From Streptomyces sp. CB01635 (lineage in GTDB: Bacteria; Actinomycetota; Actinomycetes; Streptomycetales; Streptomycetaceae), in assembly GCF_002803065.1 (NCBI RefSeq), contig NZ_NNBL01000002.1:372001-436000 (forward strand): a stretch of 64,000 nt of DNA, in the 5' to 3' direction. Made by a program: the position numbers and the translations under genes. How positions within the stretch are numbered: the stretch's first letter is position 1; each line of letters begins with the position of its first letter. The notes under the pieces were generated by a model that searched no databases, had not been told where the DNA came from, and worked only from the letters and a program-made list of their open reading frames with translations. This document shows positions 17,916 through 26,137 of the stretch, piece by piece.

Positions 17916-18698
17916 TCAGCCGAAAGTGAGGACGACGAGGGCGGCGGTGGCGGTGGTCTCGGCGACGCCGCCGAAGACGTCGCCGGTCACTCCGCCGAAG
18001 CGGCGCACGCAGTGGCGCAGCAGGAGTTCGGCCGCGCAGCAGGCGAGGACGGCGGCCGCCGCGCCGCGCACGGCGCCGTACGCCGAGCCGGTGACGGCGC
18101 CCGCGGCCCCGGCGGCGCACACGGTGACGGCGGCGGCGAGCAGCGCCCCGCGCACGGGCACCGTTCCGGCGACGGCCGCGCCCAGGCCCTCGGGCCGGGC
18201 CGGCGGGACACCGGTGCGCGAGGCCAGCGTGAGCGCGAGCCGGGCGGTGAGTGCCGAGACGACGGCAGCGAGCGCGCCGCGCGCCCACGAATCCGCGTAC
18301 AGCTCGGCGAGCGCGGCGACCTGGGCGAGGAGCGCGAGCACGAGCGTGATGACGCCGAACGGGCCGATGTCCGACTGCTTCATGATGCGCAGCGCGTCCT
18401 CGGCCGGCTTGCCGCTGCCGAGGCCGTCGGCGGTGTCGGCGAGCCCGTCCAGGTGCAGTCCCCGGGTCAGCGCGGCCGGGACGCTCACGCTCGCCACGGC
18501 CGCGAGCAGCGGACCAGCGCCGAGCAGCGTCAGGAGCCCGCCGAGCGCGGCGGCGGCCAGGCCCACGACGAGCCCGGCGACGGGGGCGCAGAGCATTCCG
18601 GCGCGGGCCGCGTCGCGGTCCCAGCGGGTGACCTTGACCGGGAGCACGGTGAGGGTGCCGAAGGCGAAGCGGAGGCCGTCGGCCGGGGTTGCGGGCAT
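17916..18698 (-). CDS. cobS: Adenosylcobinamide-GDP ribazoletransferase (cobalamin synthase)
   Basis: 260-residue integral membrane protein with several hydrophobic segments. The family signature GLHLDGLADTADGLGSGKPAED (about residues 80-100) holds the metal-binding acidic residues, and KQSDIGPFGV follows. It joins adenosylcobinamide-GDP and alpha-ribazole to give adenosylcobalamin. CobT and CobU, which supply the two substrates, are encoded 3-7 kb away on the same strand. The intervening genes are membrane-lipid genes, so the cobalamin set is dispersed rather than one operon. Confidence 0.94.
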   Translation of the reverse strand: MPATPADGLRFAFGTLTVLPVKVTRWDRDAARAGMLCAPVAGLVVGLAAAALGGLLTLLGAGPLLAAVASVSVPAALTRGLHLDGLADTADGLGSGKPAEDALRIMKQSDIGPFGVITLVLALLAQVAALAELYADSWARGALAAVVSALTARLALTLASRTGVPPARPEGLGAAVAGTVPVRGALLAAAVTVCAAGAAGAVTGSAYGAVRGAAAAVLACCAAELLLRHCVRRFGGVTGDVFGGVAETTATAALVVLTFG

Positions 18699-18765
18699 CC
18701 CGGCAGGCTACCCGGGGGGCCCAGCACAGCGGGCGGCGCCCGGGCCCCGGCGGCAGGATGGCCGC

Positions 18766-19521
18766 ATGGGTGACTGGTGGTACCGGAACATCGGCGAGCC
18801 GGGGAAGCTGCCACTGCTGCTCGCTCTCGCCGCGTTCCTGCTGACCTTCGCCGTGACCCGTACGGTCACGCGCCTCATCCGCGCCGGGCGCGGGCCGTTC
18901 CGCAACGTCACCCCGGGCGGCATGCACATCCACCACGTGGTGCCCGGCGTGATCCTCACCGTCATCGGCGGGTTCGGCGCGGTCGGCAGTGGGCGGCACG
19001 GCGTCACCGCCTCGATCTGCGCGGTGATCTTCGGGATCGGCGCGGGCCTGGTCCTCGACGAGTTCGCCCTGATCCTGCACCTCGCCGACGTCTACTGGAC
19101 CGAGCAGGGCCGACAGAGCGTCGAGGTGGTGGTCCTCGCGGCGGCGCTCGGGCTGCTCGTCCTCAGCGGCTTCTCGCCGCTCGGCGTGAACGACGTGTCG
19201 GGACAGGAGGAGCAGGGGCGCGGCACCGCGATCCTCACGGTCCTGGTGAACCTCTTGTTCGTGGTGCTGGCCATGTTCAAGGGGAAGCCCCGGCTCGCGG
19301 TCGTGGGCGTACTCGTACCGTTCGTCGCGCTGTTCGGGGCCATCAGGCTCGCGCGGCCCGGATCGGCGTGGGCGAAGCGCTGGTACCGGCGGCGCCCGAA
19401 GGCCAGGGCGAGATCGCGGCTGCGGGCCTACCGGCACGACCGGCGCTGGTCGAGGATGAGCCGGGGCTTTCAGGACCTGATCGGCGGCACACCCGACCCG
19501 GAGCGCTCAACGCCCCGGTGA
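18766..19521 (+). CDS. Conserved integral membrane protein with HIHH motif
   Basis: 251 residues with about six hydrophobic helices (for example LLLALAAFLLTFAVT, VVPGVILTVIGGFGA, AVIFGIGAGLVLDEFAL). A short GGMHIHHVVPG motif after the first helix, and charged LDEFALILH inside the membrane region, are the distinctive features and might bind a metal or haem, but no function is known to me. The C-terminus is Arg-rich (WYRRRPKARARSRLRAYRHD) and probably cytoplasmic. Its last 52 bp overlap the convergent rhomboid-like gene. Confidence 0.85.
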   Translation: MGDWWYRNIGEPGKLPLLLALAAFLLTFAVTRTVTRLIRAGRGPFRNVTPGGMHIHHVVPGVILTVIGGFGAVGSGRHGVTASICAVIFGIGAGLVLDEFALILHLADVYWTEQGRQSVEVVVLAAALGLLVLSGFSPLGVNDVSGQEEQGRGTAILTVLVNLLFVVLAMFKGKPRLAVVGVLVPFVALFGAIRLARPGSAWAKRWYRRRPKARARSRLRAYRHDRRWSRMSRGFQDLIGGTPDPERSTPR

Positions 19522-20171
19522 CGCACGGCGTCCAGCGCCCAGCGCGCCACGACGACCAGGGCGACCGCGCTGATCGCCGCCAGATGTTCCTTGCCCGCGA
19601 GGTTCGGTTTCACGGCCGCCTCGATCACCATGAGGGCGATCACCACGACCGCCGTGCGCCGGGCGCGATAGCGCCAGCACACGTAGATGGCGAGCCCGAC
19701 GACCGCCGCCGACGGGCCGTTGTCGACGATCCGCGCGTCAGAGGCGGGCAGGCCGAGCGGTCCGTCGGGGCCGAGCGCGATGGCCAGGCGGGCGTAGAGG
19801 GTGCCGACGAGTGTGGTGACGTATCCGATGGCGAGCGTGACCCACCGGCCGAGGCAGATCTCCGCGATGCCGAACACGAGCAGGATCTGTGCCAGGGCGC
19901 CCCATACGGGCAGGTCGAGCGCCGGCACGAAGAGGGACAGCGGGGTGCGCAGCAGGGACAGCCACAGCGGGTCCTCGGCCCGCACGGAGCCGACGTCCTG
20001 CACGAATCGGTAACCCCAGGACTGGTTCTGGACGTACTGGAACAAGGCCGTGAGGCAGACCGCCCCGAGCGTCATCGGCGCCGCCCGCCGCTTCCTGTCG
20101 ACGAGCCCCCGGCGCACCGTCGACCACAGCGGGCCCCACTCGGCGCGGGCCAGGGCGGCCGGGGATCTCAC
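19470..20171 (-). CDS. Rhomboid-like integral membrane protein
   Basis: 233 residues with about six membrane helices. The motif VDNGPSAAVVGLAIYV resembles the serine loop of rhomboid proteases (GxS followed by a helix), and GKEHLAAISAV resembles the His helix, but the match is loose and activity is uncertain. The GTG at 20171 overlaps the stop of the lysyl-phosphatidylglycerol synthase gene (GTGA), so the two are translationally coupled and probably act together. The 3' end overlaps the convergent HIHH-protein gene by 52 bp. Confidence 0.8.
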   Translation of the reverse strand: MRSPAALARAEWGPLWSTVRRGLVDRKRRAAPMTLGAVCLTALFQYVQNQSWGYRFVQDVGSVRAEDPLWLSLLRTPLSLFVPALDLPVWGALAQILLVFGIAEICLGRWVTLAIGYVTTLVGTLYARLAIALGPDGPLGLPASDARIVDNGPSAAVVGLAIYVCWRYRARRTAVVVIALMVIEAAVKPNLAGKEHLAAISAVALVVVARWALDAVRHRGVERSGSGVPPIRS

Positions 20172-21967
20172 GGGTGCGGCTCCAGATGTCTGCGGTGCAT
20201 CCAGTTCGGCAGGCCCGGCGCCTCCAGAAAGCCCTCGGCGCGCGCGGAGGCGAGGCCGATCCGCGGCAGGTCGGCGCTCTTCTCGAAGAGCAGGAAGCGG
20301 GGCTCCCAGATGGGCCGGTACTTCGCGTTGGCCCGGTAGAGGGATTCGATCTGCCACCACCGTGAGAAGAAGCTGAGCAGCGAGCGCCACAGGCGCAGCA
20401 CCGGGCCCGCGCCGAGCCGCGAGCCACGTTCGAAGACGGACCGGAACATCGCGAAGTTGAGCGACACCTGCGTGATCCCGATCTCCTCGGCCCGCTGGAG
20501 CAGTTCGATGACCATGAACTCCATCAGCCCGTTCTCGGAGTCCCTGTCGCGCCGCATCAGATCGAGCGAGAGCCCCTCGGGCCCCCACGGGACGAACGAG
20601 AGTACCGCCTTCAACTCACCTTTCCCGTCGGTGCATTCGAGCATCACGCAGCGCCCGTCGCCCGGGTCGCCGAGCCGGCCGAGCGCCATCGAGAAGCCGC
20701 GCTCGGTCGCCCCGTCGCGCCAGTCGTCGGCGCGCTGGAGCAGGTACGTCATCTCGTCGGCGGGAATGTCCTCGTGGCGCCGGATCCGCACCTCGTAACC
20801 CGCGCGTTTGACCCGGTTGTAGGCCTGCCGGACGGTGCGCATGGCCCGCCCCTCCAGCGTGAAGCCCTGATCAGGGGCTCCGCCCCGGGCGCCGATCTCG
20901 ACGATGGCTTCGTCGCCGAGTTCGAGGGCGTCGAGGCCGTGCCGCGCGTAGATGGTGCCCGCCTCCTCGCTCGCGCCCATCACGGCCGGGATCCAGCCGT
21001 GTTCGCGCGCCTCCATGAGCCAGGGGTCGATCGCGCCCGGCCAGGCCTCGGGGTCGCCGATCGGATCGCCCGAGGCGAGCGAGACCCCGCCGACGACGCG
21101 GTACGCGACGGCCGCCTTGCCGGTCGGCGACCACACGACGCTCTTCTCCCGGCGCAGCGCGAAGTAGCCGAGCGAGTCGCGGTCGCCGTCCTTGTCGAGC
21201 AGCGCGCGCAGCTTCGCCTCGTCGTCGGGGGTGATCGGGTCGACGGCCTTGCGGGAGCGGAACGCGGCGTACGCGACGGCGAGCAGGAGGAGGGTGCTCA
21301 GGATGTTGATCACGACGTTGACCCAGTTCGGCGACGTGATGCCGGGGTAGCGGGACTCGTCGGTGGCGACCGAGATGAGGCGCAGGGTGCCGTAGCGCCA
21401 GCGCTCCAGGAACGTCGAGTGGTGCCCGTCGTGCGCCTGGTTGGTGACGGTCACGAGGAACGTCGCGAACAGGGACGTCACGAGGAGTCCGCCGACCCCG
21501 ACCACGGCCGCGAGCTTCGGGTTCGAGCGGTCCCCCTTCGCGTAGAACTCCCGCCGCCCGAGCAGCAGCGCGGCGACGAACGCGGCGGTCAGGACGACCG
21601 AGATCCAGTTCTGCGCGTAGCGGCGCACCTCGGGGAAGAACATCACGAGGATGAACAGGAGCAGGAACAGCCCGCTGAGTACGAGGTTGAGGATCCACGC
21701 GGCGCGCTTGCGGCGGCGCATCGTGATCGCCAGGAACCAGGTGAAGACCCCGGACGCGAAGCCGGCCGTCAGCAGGTACGGGGTGAAGTAGTCGTTGGTG
21801 TTGTGCCGTTGCAGGTCCTGGCCGAGGGAGACCCACACCGCGCTCAGGAAGTTGATGAACGTGACGACGCGCAGGTACCAGACGGTGAAGGCGGCCGCCC
21901 GTTTCGTGGTGGGAGTGGAGGTGTGGGTGCGGCGCGCGGGTGGCGAGGTCGTCTGGTCAGCTGCCAT
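20168..21967 (-). CDS. Phosphatidylglycerol lysyltransferase-type protein (MprF/DUF2156)
   Basis: 599 residues. The N-terminal half has about six membrane helices (residues 30-220) and the C-terminal half is a DUF2156 aminoacyl-transferase domain with tandem GNAT folds (VWSPTGKAAVAYRVVGGVSLASGDPIG, LSFVPWGPEGLSLDLMRRD, FAMFRSVFERG). The family transfers an amino acid from charged tRNA to phosphatidylglycerol and reduces the negative surface charge, giving resistance to cationic peptides. The ATG at 21967 lacks a ribosome site but TATGCT lies 8 nt upstream, suggesting a leaderless mRNA; an ATG at 22012 is the alternative. Coupled to the rhomboid-like gene downstream. Confidence 0.92.
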   Translation of the reverse strand: MAADQTTSPPARRTHTSTPTTKRAAAFTVWYLRVVTFINFLSAVWVSLGQDLQRHNTNDYFTPYLLTAGFASGVFTWFLAITMRRRKRAAWILNLVLSGLFLLLFILVMFFPEVRRYAQNWISVVLTAAFVAALLLGRREFYAKGDRSNPKLAAVVGVGGLLVTSLFATFLVTVTNQAHDGHHSTFLERWRYGTLRLISVATDESRYPGITSPNWVNVVINILSTLLLLAVAYAAFRSRKAVDPITPDDEAKLRALLDKDGDRDSLGYFALRREKSVVWSPTGKAAVAYRVVGGVSLASGDPIGDPEAWPGAIDPWLMEAREHGWIPAVMGASEEAGTIYARHGLDALELGDEAIVEIGARGGAPDQGFTLEGRAMRTVRQAYNRVKRAGYEVRIRRHEDIPADEMTYLLQRADDWRDGATERGFSMALGRLGDPGDGRCVMLECTDGKGELKAVLSFVPWGPEGLSLDLMRRDRDSENGLMEFMVIELLQRAEEIGITQVSLNFAMFRSVFERGSRLGAGPVLRLWRSLLSFFSRWWQIESLYRANAKYRPIWEPRFLLFEKSADLPRIGLASARAEGFLEAPGLPNWMHRRHLEPHP

Positions 21968-22089
21968 AAGCAGGGAGCATATGGGGCGTTTCTGGCTATC
22001 TGGGTCGAGCATCGCCGGGACGTGAAACGGCGGGTCGCGGCGGGGCCGAAGCCTGCCGTGACCCGCCGTCAAGCAGCGTGCCGCGTGCC

Positions 22090-23205
22090 CTACTCGGTCG
22101 CGTCGGCCGTCTCCGGCTCCTCGGCGGCCGCCTCGGTGACCTGCGGCTCGTCGGCGGCCTGCGGGGCCTCCGGCAGCTCCGCGGCCAGCGCCGCGGCGGC
22201 CTGCACCAGCGGCAGCGCGAGCAGCGCCCCCGCTCCCTCGCCCACCGTCACGCCCTGGTCGAGCAGCGGCTCCATCGCCATCCGGTCCAGCGCCTTCGCC
22301 TGCGCGGGCTCCCCGCTCGCCTGGCCGGCCAGCCACCAGTCCGGCGCCCGGAACGCGATCCGCTGCCCGACGAGCGCGCACGCCGCCGACACGACGCCGT
22401 CCAGGATCACCGGCGTACGCCGCACCGCGCTCTGCAGCAGGAACCCGGTCGCGGCGGCGAGGTCCGCGCCGCCCACCGCGCCGAGCAGCGCCAGCTGGTC
22501 GCCGAGTACGGGCCTGGCCCGCCGCAGGGCGTCCCGCACGGCCGCGCACTTGCGCATCCACGCCAGGTCGTCGATCGGCGAGCCGCCGCGCCCGGTCACC
22601 ACGGACGCGTCCGTCCCGCACAGCGCCGCGATCAGCGTCGCGGCCGCCGTCGTCCCGCCCACGCTGAGATCGCCGAGCACCACCAGATCCGTGCCGGAGT
22701 CCGCCTCCTCGTCGGCGACGGCCATGCCCGCGCGGAACGCGGCCTCCGCCTCCTCGGGCGTCAGCGCGTCCTCGATGTCGATGCGCCCGGACGACCTGCG
22801 CACCCGGTGCCGTACGACCTCGGCGGGCAGCTCGTCGGGCTCGCAGTCCAGCGACATGTCGACGATCCGCACCGGAACACCCAGGCGCCGCGCGAGGATC
22901 GCGGACGCGCTCCCGCCCTCGACGGCCTGGCGCACCAGCTCCGCGGCACTGCCCGCGGGCCGCGCCGACACCCCGAGTTCCGCGATCCCGTGGTCACCCG
23001 CGAACAGCACCACGCGCGGGCGCTCCAGCGGCTTGACCGGCACCGCGGCCTGGGCGGCGGACAGCCACTCGCCCAGCTCGTCGAGGCGGCCGAGCGCGCC
23101 GGGCGGCACCGCGAAGCGGGCACGGCGTTCCTCGGCGTCGCGGCGCGTCCCGCCGTCGGGGCGCTCGATCAGATCGGTGAAGTCGTCGAGATTCAGCGAG
23201 CTCAT
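22090..23205 (-). CDS. cobT: Nicotinate-nucleotide-dimethylbenzimidazole phosphoribosyltransferase
   Basis: 371 residues. It makes alpha-ribazole phosphate, the lower-ligand precursor of cobalamin. FAGDHGIAELGVSARP, DLSVGGTTAAATLIAAL, and VTVGEGAGALLALPLVQAA (catalytic Glu) are the family motifs. A tail of about 30 residues after the catalytic region is rich in Ala, Glu and Pro and looks disordered. The ATG at 23205 is divergent from the methyltransferase gene, with a 16-bp perfect palindrome between them. No cobalamin riboswitch core was recognised upstream. Confidence 0.95.
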   Translation of the reverse strand: MSSLNLDDFTDLIERPDGGTRRDAEERRARFAVPPGALGRLDELGEWLSAAQAAVPVKPLERPRVVLFAGDHGIAELGVSARPAGSAAELVRQAVEGGSASAILARRLGVPVRIVDMSLDCEPDELPAEVVRHRVRRSSGRIDIEDALTPEEAEAAFRAGMAVADEEADSGTDLVVLGDLSVGGTTAAATLIAALCGTDASVVTGRGGSPIDDLAWMRKCAAVRDALRRARPVLGDQLALLGAVGGADLAAATGFLLQSAVRRTPVILDGVVSAACALVGQRIAFRAPDWWLAGQASGEPAQAKALDRMAMEPLLDQGVTVGEGAGALLALPLVQAAAALAAELPEAPQAADEPQVTEAAAEEPETADATE

Positions 23206-23259
23206 TCGCCGAACAGTACCGGCCGTTCCCCGACGCGGCGCATGACGTGGTGTTACGCC

Positions 23260-23275
23260 ATGCGATGCATCGCAT
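23260..23275. promoter_or_regulatory. 16-bp perfect palindrome between cobT and methyltransferase
   Basis: ATGCGATG followed directly by its complement CATCGCAT, 55 bp from the cobT start and 114 bp from the methyltransferase start. The position suits a divergent operator; the binding protein is unknown. Confidence 0.45.
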
Positions 23276-23388
23276 CCGCAGCGTCATTGCGGGTCTCTCC
23301 GTGATCCTTTACGTTCCAGGATGCCCCGGATTGTCGTATCGCCCCAGGGTGGTGTGGCGCCCCTCGGACCGTCCCACAGGAGTTCGTG

Positions 23389-24489
23389 ATGACCCCCACG
23401 ACCGAGGCCGTCGCCGAGCGGCGGCCCGCCTATCTCACCGAACTCGCCCAGGGCACCGACCGGTTCCACGAGCCGCGCAGGACCGACTGCCCCTGGTGCG
23501 GCTCCAGCCGGCTGCGCACCCGGCTGCGGACCACCGACCTCCTCCAGCACAAGCCCGGCAGCTTCGTCGTCGACCAGTGCCGCGCCTGCTCGCACTCCTT
23601 CCAGAACCCGCGCCTGACCCCCGAGGGACTGGCCTTCTACTACCGGGACTTCTACGACGGGCTCAACGCCGGCCACTCCGCCAGACTCCTGAAGGCCCAG
23701 CACTCGGCGCGGCACTCGGCCCGCCGTCACCGCGCCGCAGCCCGCACCCTGCTGGCCCTCATCGAGCCGGAGAGCTGGCTGGACGTCGCCACCGGGCAGG
23801 GCCACTTCCCGGCGGCCGCCAAGGAGGTCCACCCGTACACCGCCTTCGACGGGCTCGACGCCGGAGCCGCCGTCGAGGAGGGCCGCAGGGCCGGCCGCGT
23901 CGAGGAGGCCCACCGCGGCACCCTCACCGAACTCGCCCCCGCCCTCGCGGGACGCTACGACGCGCTGAGCATGTTCCACTACCTGGAGCACGCCACAGAC
24001 CCGCGCGACGAACTCAAGGCCGCCCGCACCGTCCTGCGCCCCGGTGGCCACCTCCTCATCGAGGTCCCCGACCCCGAGAGCCGCTACGCGAAGCTGCTCG
24101 GCAAGTGGTGGGTGTCGTACTTCCAGCCCCAGCACCTGCACCTCATCCCGATGGACAACCTCCGCCGCGAGCTGGAGCGCCTCGGCTACACCGTCGTCGC
24201 GACCGACCGCCGCGAGGCGCACGTCCCGCTCGACCTCACGGCCGGGCTCGCCCTGTTCCTCGGCCACTGGCTGCCGAGTGCCGACGCCCCCTGGCGCAGC
24301 AAGGCCCCGACCCCGCTCCAGCGCGGGATCCGCACGGCCCTGACGTACGCCGCCGTGCCCCTCGTCGCCGCGGCCTACGCGGCGGACCAACTGCTCGCCC
24401 CGCTCGCGGGCCGCACCCGCTTCTCCAACGCCTACCGGATCGTCGCCCGCAAGAACACCACAGGGCCCGGCAGGGACCCGCGGCCCTGA
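23389..24489 (+). CDS. Class I SAM-dependent methyltransferase with N-terminal zinc-ribbon
   Basis: 366 residues. The N-terminal part has CPWCGS and CRACSH (two Cys pairs, about residues 30-70), a zinc-ribbon-like module seen in bacterial methyltransferases that act on sugars or natural products. SAM motif I is WLDVATGQGHFPAAAKE (about 125-140); PGGHLLIEVPDPESRYAKLLGKWWVSYFQPQHLHL is the post-motif region. The C-terminal part is hydrophobic (ALTYAAVPLVAAAYAADQL), suggesting membrane contact. AGGAG precedes the ATG at 23389 by six bases; GTG at 23386 is less well spaced. The substrate is unknown. Confidence 0.9.
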   Translation: MTPTTEAVAERRPAYLTELAQGTDRFHEPRRTDCPWCGSSRLRTRLRTTDLLQHKPGSFVVDQCRACSHSFQNPRLTPEGLAFYYRDFYDGLNAGHSARLLKAQHSARHSARRHRAAARTLLALIEPESWLDVATGQGHFPAAAKEVHPYTAFDGLDAGAAVEEGRRAGRVEEAHRGTLTELAPALAGRYDALSMFHYLEHATDPRDELKAARTVLRPGGHLLIEVPDPESRYAKLLGKWWVSYFQPQHLHLIPMDNLRRELERLGYTVVATDRREAHVPLDLTAGLALFLGHWLPSADAPWRSKAPTPLQRGIRTALTYAAVPLVAAAYAADQLLAPLAGRTRFSNAYRIVARKNTTGPGRDPRP

Positions 24490-24525
24490 CCGAACCCTGC
24501 CCGAACCACGACCGATCGCCCCGCG

Positions 24526-25728
24526 TCAGCCGCGCAGCACCAGCACCTGCCCGGCCACCACGAGCAGTACCTGTTCGCACTCGGCTGCGAACGCCGTGTT
24601 CAGGCGCCCCAGTTCGTCCCGGTAGCGGCGGCCCGACGCCGTGGCCGGGACGATCCCGGAACCCACCTCGTTCGACACGGCGACCACCGTGCGACGGGTG
24701 TTCCGCACGGCCTCCGTCAGCGCCGCGACCTTCTCCCGCAGCGCCCGCTCCCCGCCGCCCGCCCACTCCGCGTCGTCCCAGGCCTGCACCTCGTCCATGG
24801 CGTACGTCAGCCACAGCGACAGGCAGTCGATGAGCAGCGGAGGTCCGTCCTGCGCGAGGAGCGGCACGAGGTCGCAGGTCTCCGTCGTGTTCCAGGAGCC
24901 CGGGCGCCGCTCACGGTGCAGCGCCACCCGCTGCGACCACTCGGTGTCCCCGCCCCGCGTGCCGCCCGTCGCCACGTACAGCACGCCCGGGAACGCCTCC
25001 AGGCGCCGCTCGGCCTCGACCGACTTCCCCGACCTGGCCCCGCCGAGGACCAGCGTCCTGCGCGGCACGTCCGGCACGTCCTCGTACGCCCCCACGACGA
25101 GCGTCGTCCCGTCCGGCACGGCCCGCGCGCCCGCCGCCGCGAGACGGCGCGTCAGCTCGGGCCCCGGCGGCACGTCGTGGTCGATGTGGACCGCGAGCAC
25201 ATCGGTCGTCGCGCCGATCGCGCCCACGGCCCGCAGCCTCGCCGCCGCGTCGGGGCGGTCCACGATGTCGGCGAGCACCATCTCGTACGGCCGCTCGGCC
25301 TCCTCGAAGCCCGCGGGCGCCGCGCCCGGCGGCAGGTACAGCAGCCGCTCGCCGTCCGGTCCGGTCACCTCGTAGCCCGTCCCCGGCGAGTCCGTCGGCA
25401 GGGCCCGCACCCGGTGCCCGGTCAGCAGCGCCAGCTCGCTCCCGTCCGGCACCCGGACCGGTGACACGAGCCCCGCAGGCACCTCGACGGGGGGCCCGTC
25501 GTGCGGATGCGAGAGCAGCACCTGCCGTACACCGCTGAGGCTGTGCCCCGAGCGGGCGGCGGCGAACGCCGCCCCCGGCGTGAGGTCGAGCAGCAGCGTG
25601 CCGTCGATCAGGAGCGCGGTCGCGGCACGCGCGCCAACCGGCCCGAGGGCGGTGGCGCAGGCCGCGCAGGGGCAGTCCGGGCGGGGCAGTCCGGTGGGGG
25701 CGCCGGTGCCGAGCAGAGTGAGTTCCAC
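24526..25728 (-). CDS. cobU: MBL-fold domain fused to CobU adenosylcobinamide kinase/guanylyltransferase
   Basis: 400 residues from a GTG at 25728 with GGAGG eight bases upstream. The C-terminal 180 residues are CobU: P-loop GGARSGKS at about 229-236, YVATGGTRGGDTEWSQRVALH (guanylylated His), LLIDCLSLWLTYAMDEVQAW, and SNEVGSGIVP. CobU phosphorylates adenosylcobinamide and then attaches GMP. The N-terminal 220 residues resemble a PhnP/PqqB-like metallo-beta-lactamase fold: LLGTGAPTGLP, a Cys-rich PDCPCAAC, and a shortened metal motif SHPHDG. The metal site looks degenerate (HxHxDH is incomplete), so this domain may be structural or regulatory. Standard CobU is about 180-200 residues, so the fusion doubles it. 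Confidence 0.93.
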   Translation of the reverse strand: MELTLLGTGAPTGLPRPDCPCAACATALGPVGARAATALLIDGTLLLDLTPGAAFAAARSGHSLSGVRQVLLSHPHDGPPVEVPAGLVSPVRVPDGSELALLTGHRVRALPTDSPGTGYEVTGPDGERLLYLPPGAAPAGFEEAERPYEMVLADIVDRPDAAARLRAVGAIGATTDVLAVHIDHDVPPGPELTRRLAAAGARAVPDGTTLVVGAYEDVPDVPRRTLVLGGARSGKSVEAERRLEAFPGVLYVATGGTRGGDTEWSQRVALHRERRPGSWNTTETCDLVPLLAQDGPPLLIDCLSLWLTYAMDEVQAWDDAEWAGGGERALREKVAALTEAVRNTRRTVVAVSNEVGSGIVPATASGRRYRDELGRLNTAFAAECEQVLLVVAGQVLVLRG

Positions 25729-25828
25729 GGGAAGATCCTCCCGCGCCACCGCGAGTGGCGCTCGCCCGGCTAGGCTTCCGGGCAGTAGTGAGACTGTGAG
25801 CTGGTCCGTTGACTCCCTGGAGGCTGAC

Positions 25829-26047
25829 ATGGCGGCGTGGACGTGGAGGTTCGAGAAGTCGGACGGGACGGAGGTCCAGCCGGCGGTGCAGCCCGAGGAG
25901 TTCACGACTCAGGGCGACGCGGAGTCGTGGATCGGCGAGTACTGGAAGGCCCTCGCGGAAGGCGGCGCCGACCAGGTCACCCTCTTCGAGGACGACGCGG
26001 TGATCTACGGCCCGATGGGCCTGCACGCGGAGGACGCGCCGGCGTAG
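25829..26047 (+). CDS. Small conserved protein (72 aa)
   Basis: 72 residues starting MAAWTWRFEKSDGTEVQP, with WIGEYWKALAEGGADQVTLFEDDAVIYGPMGLH. It is acidic with conserved tryptophans and no signal or membrane segment. The ATG follows GGAGG at ideal spacing and codon usage is fully Streptomyces-like, so it is real. Function unknown. It ends at a strong bidirectional hairpin shared with the HtrA-like gene. Confidence 0.85.
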   Translation: MAAWTWRFEKSDGTEVQPAVQPEEFTTQGDAESWIGEYWKALAEGGADQVTLFEDDAVIYGPMGLHAEDAPA

Positions 26048-26072
26048 GTCCGCAGCTCCTTTTGCAACGCCG

Positions 26073-26108
26073 AGAAGGGCGGCGACCCGCACGGGTCGCC
26101 GCCCTTCT
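26073..26108. terminator. Bidirectional terminator between small protein and HtrA-like gene
   Basis: Perfect 16-bp stem (AGAAGGGCGGCGACCC and its complement) with a GCAC loop between two convergent genes. Confidence 0.92.
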
Positions 26109-26137
26109 GTCTTCCGCCGTGTCCCGACAGGTCCGTC

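Noticed and set aside
22090..23388. Cobalamin riboswitch before cobT
   Set aside because: I could not find the B12-box core in the short intergenic region, so none is claimed.
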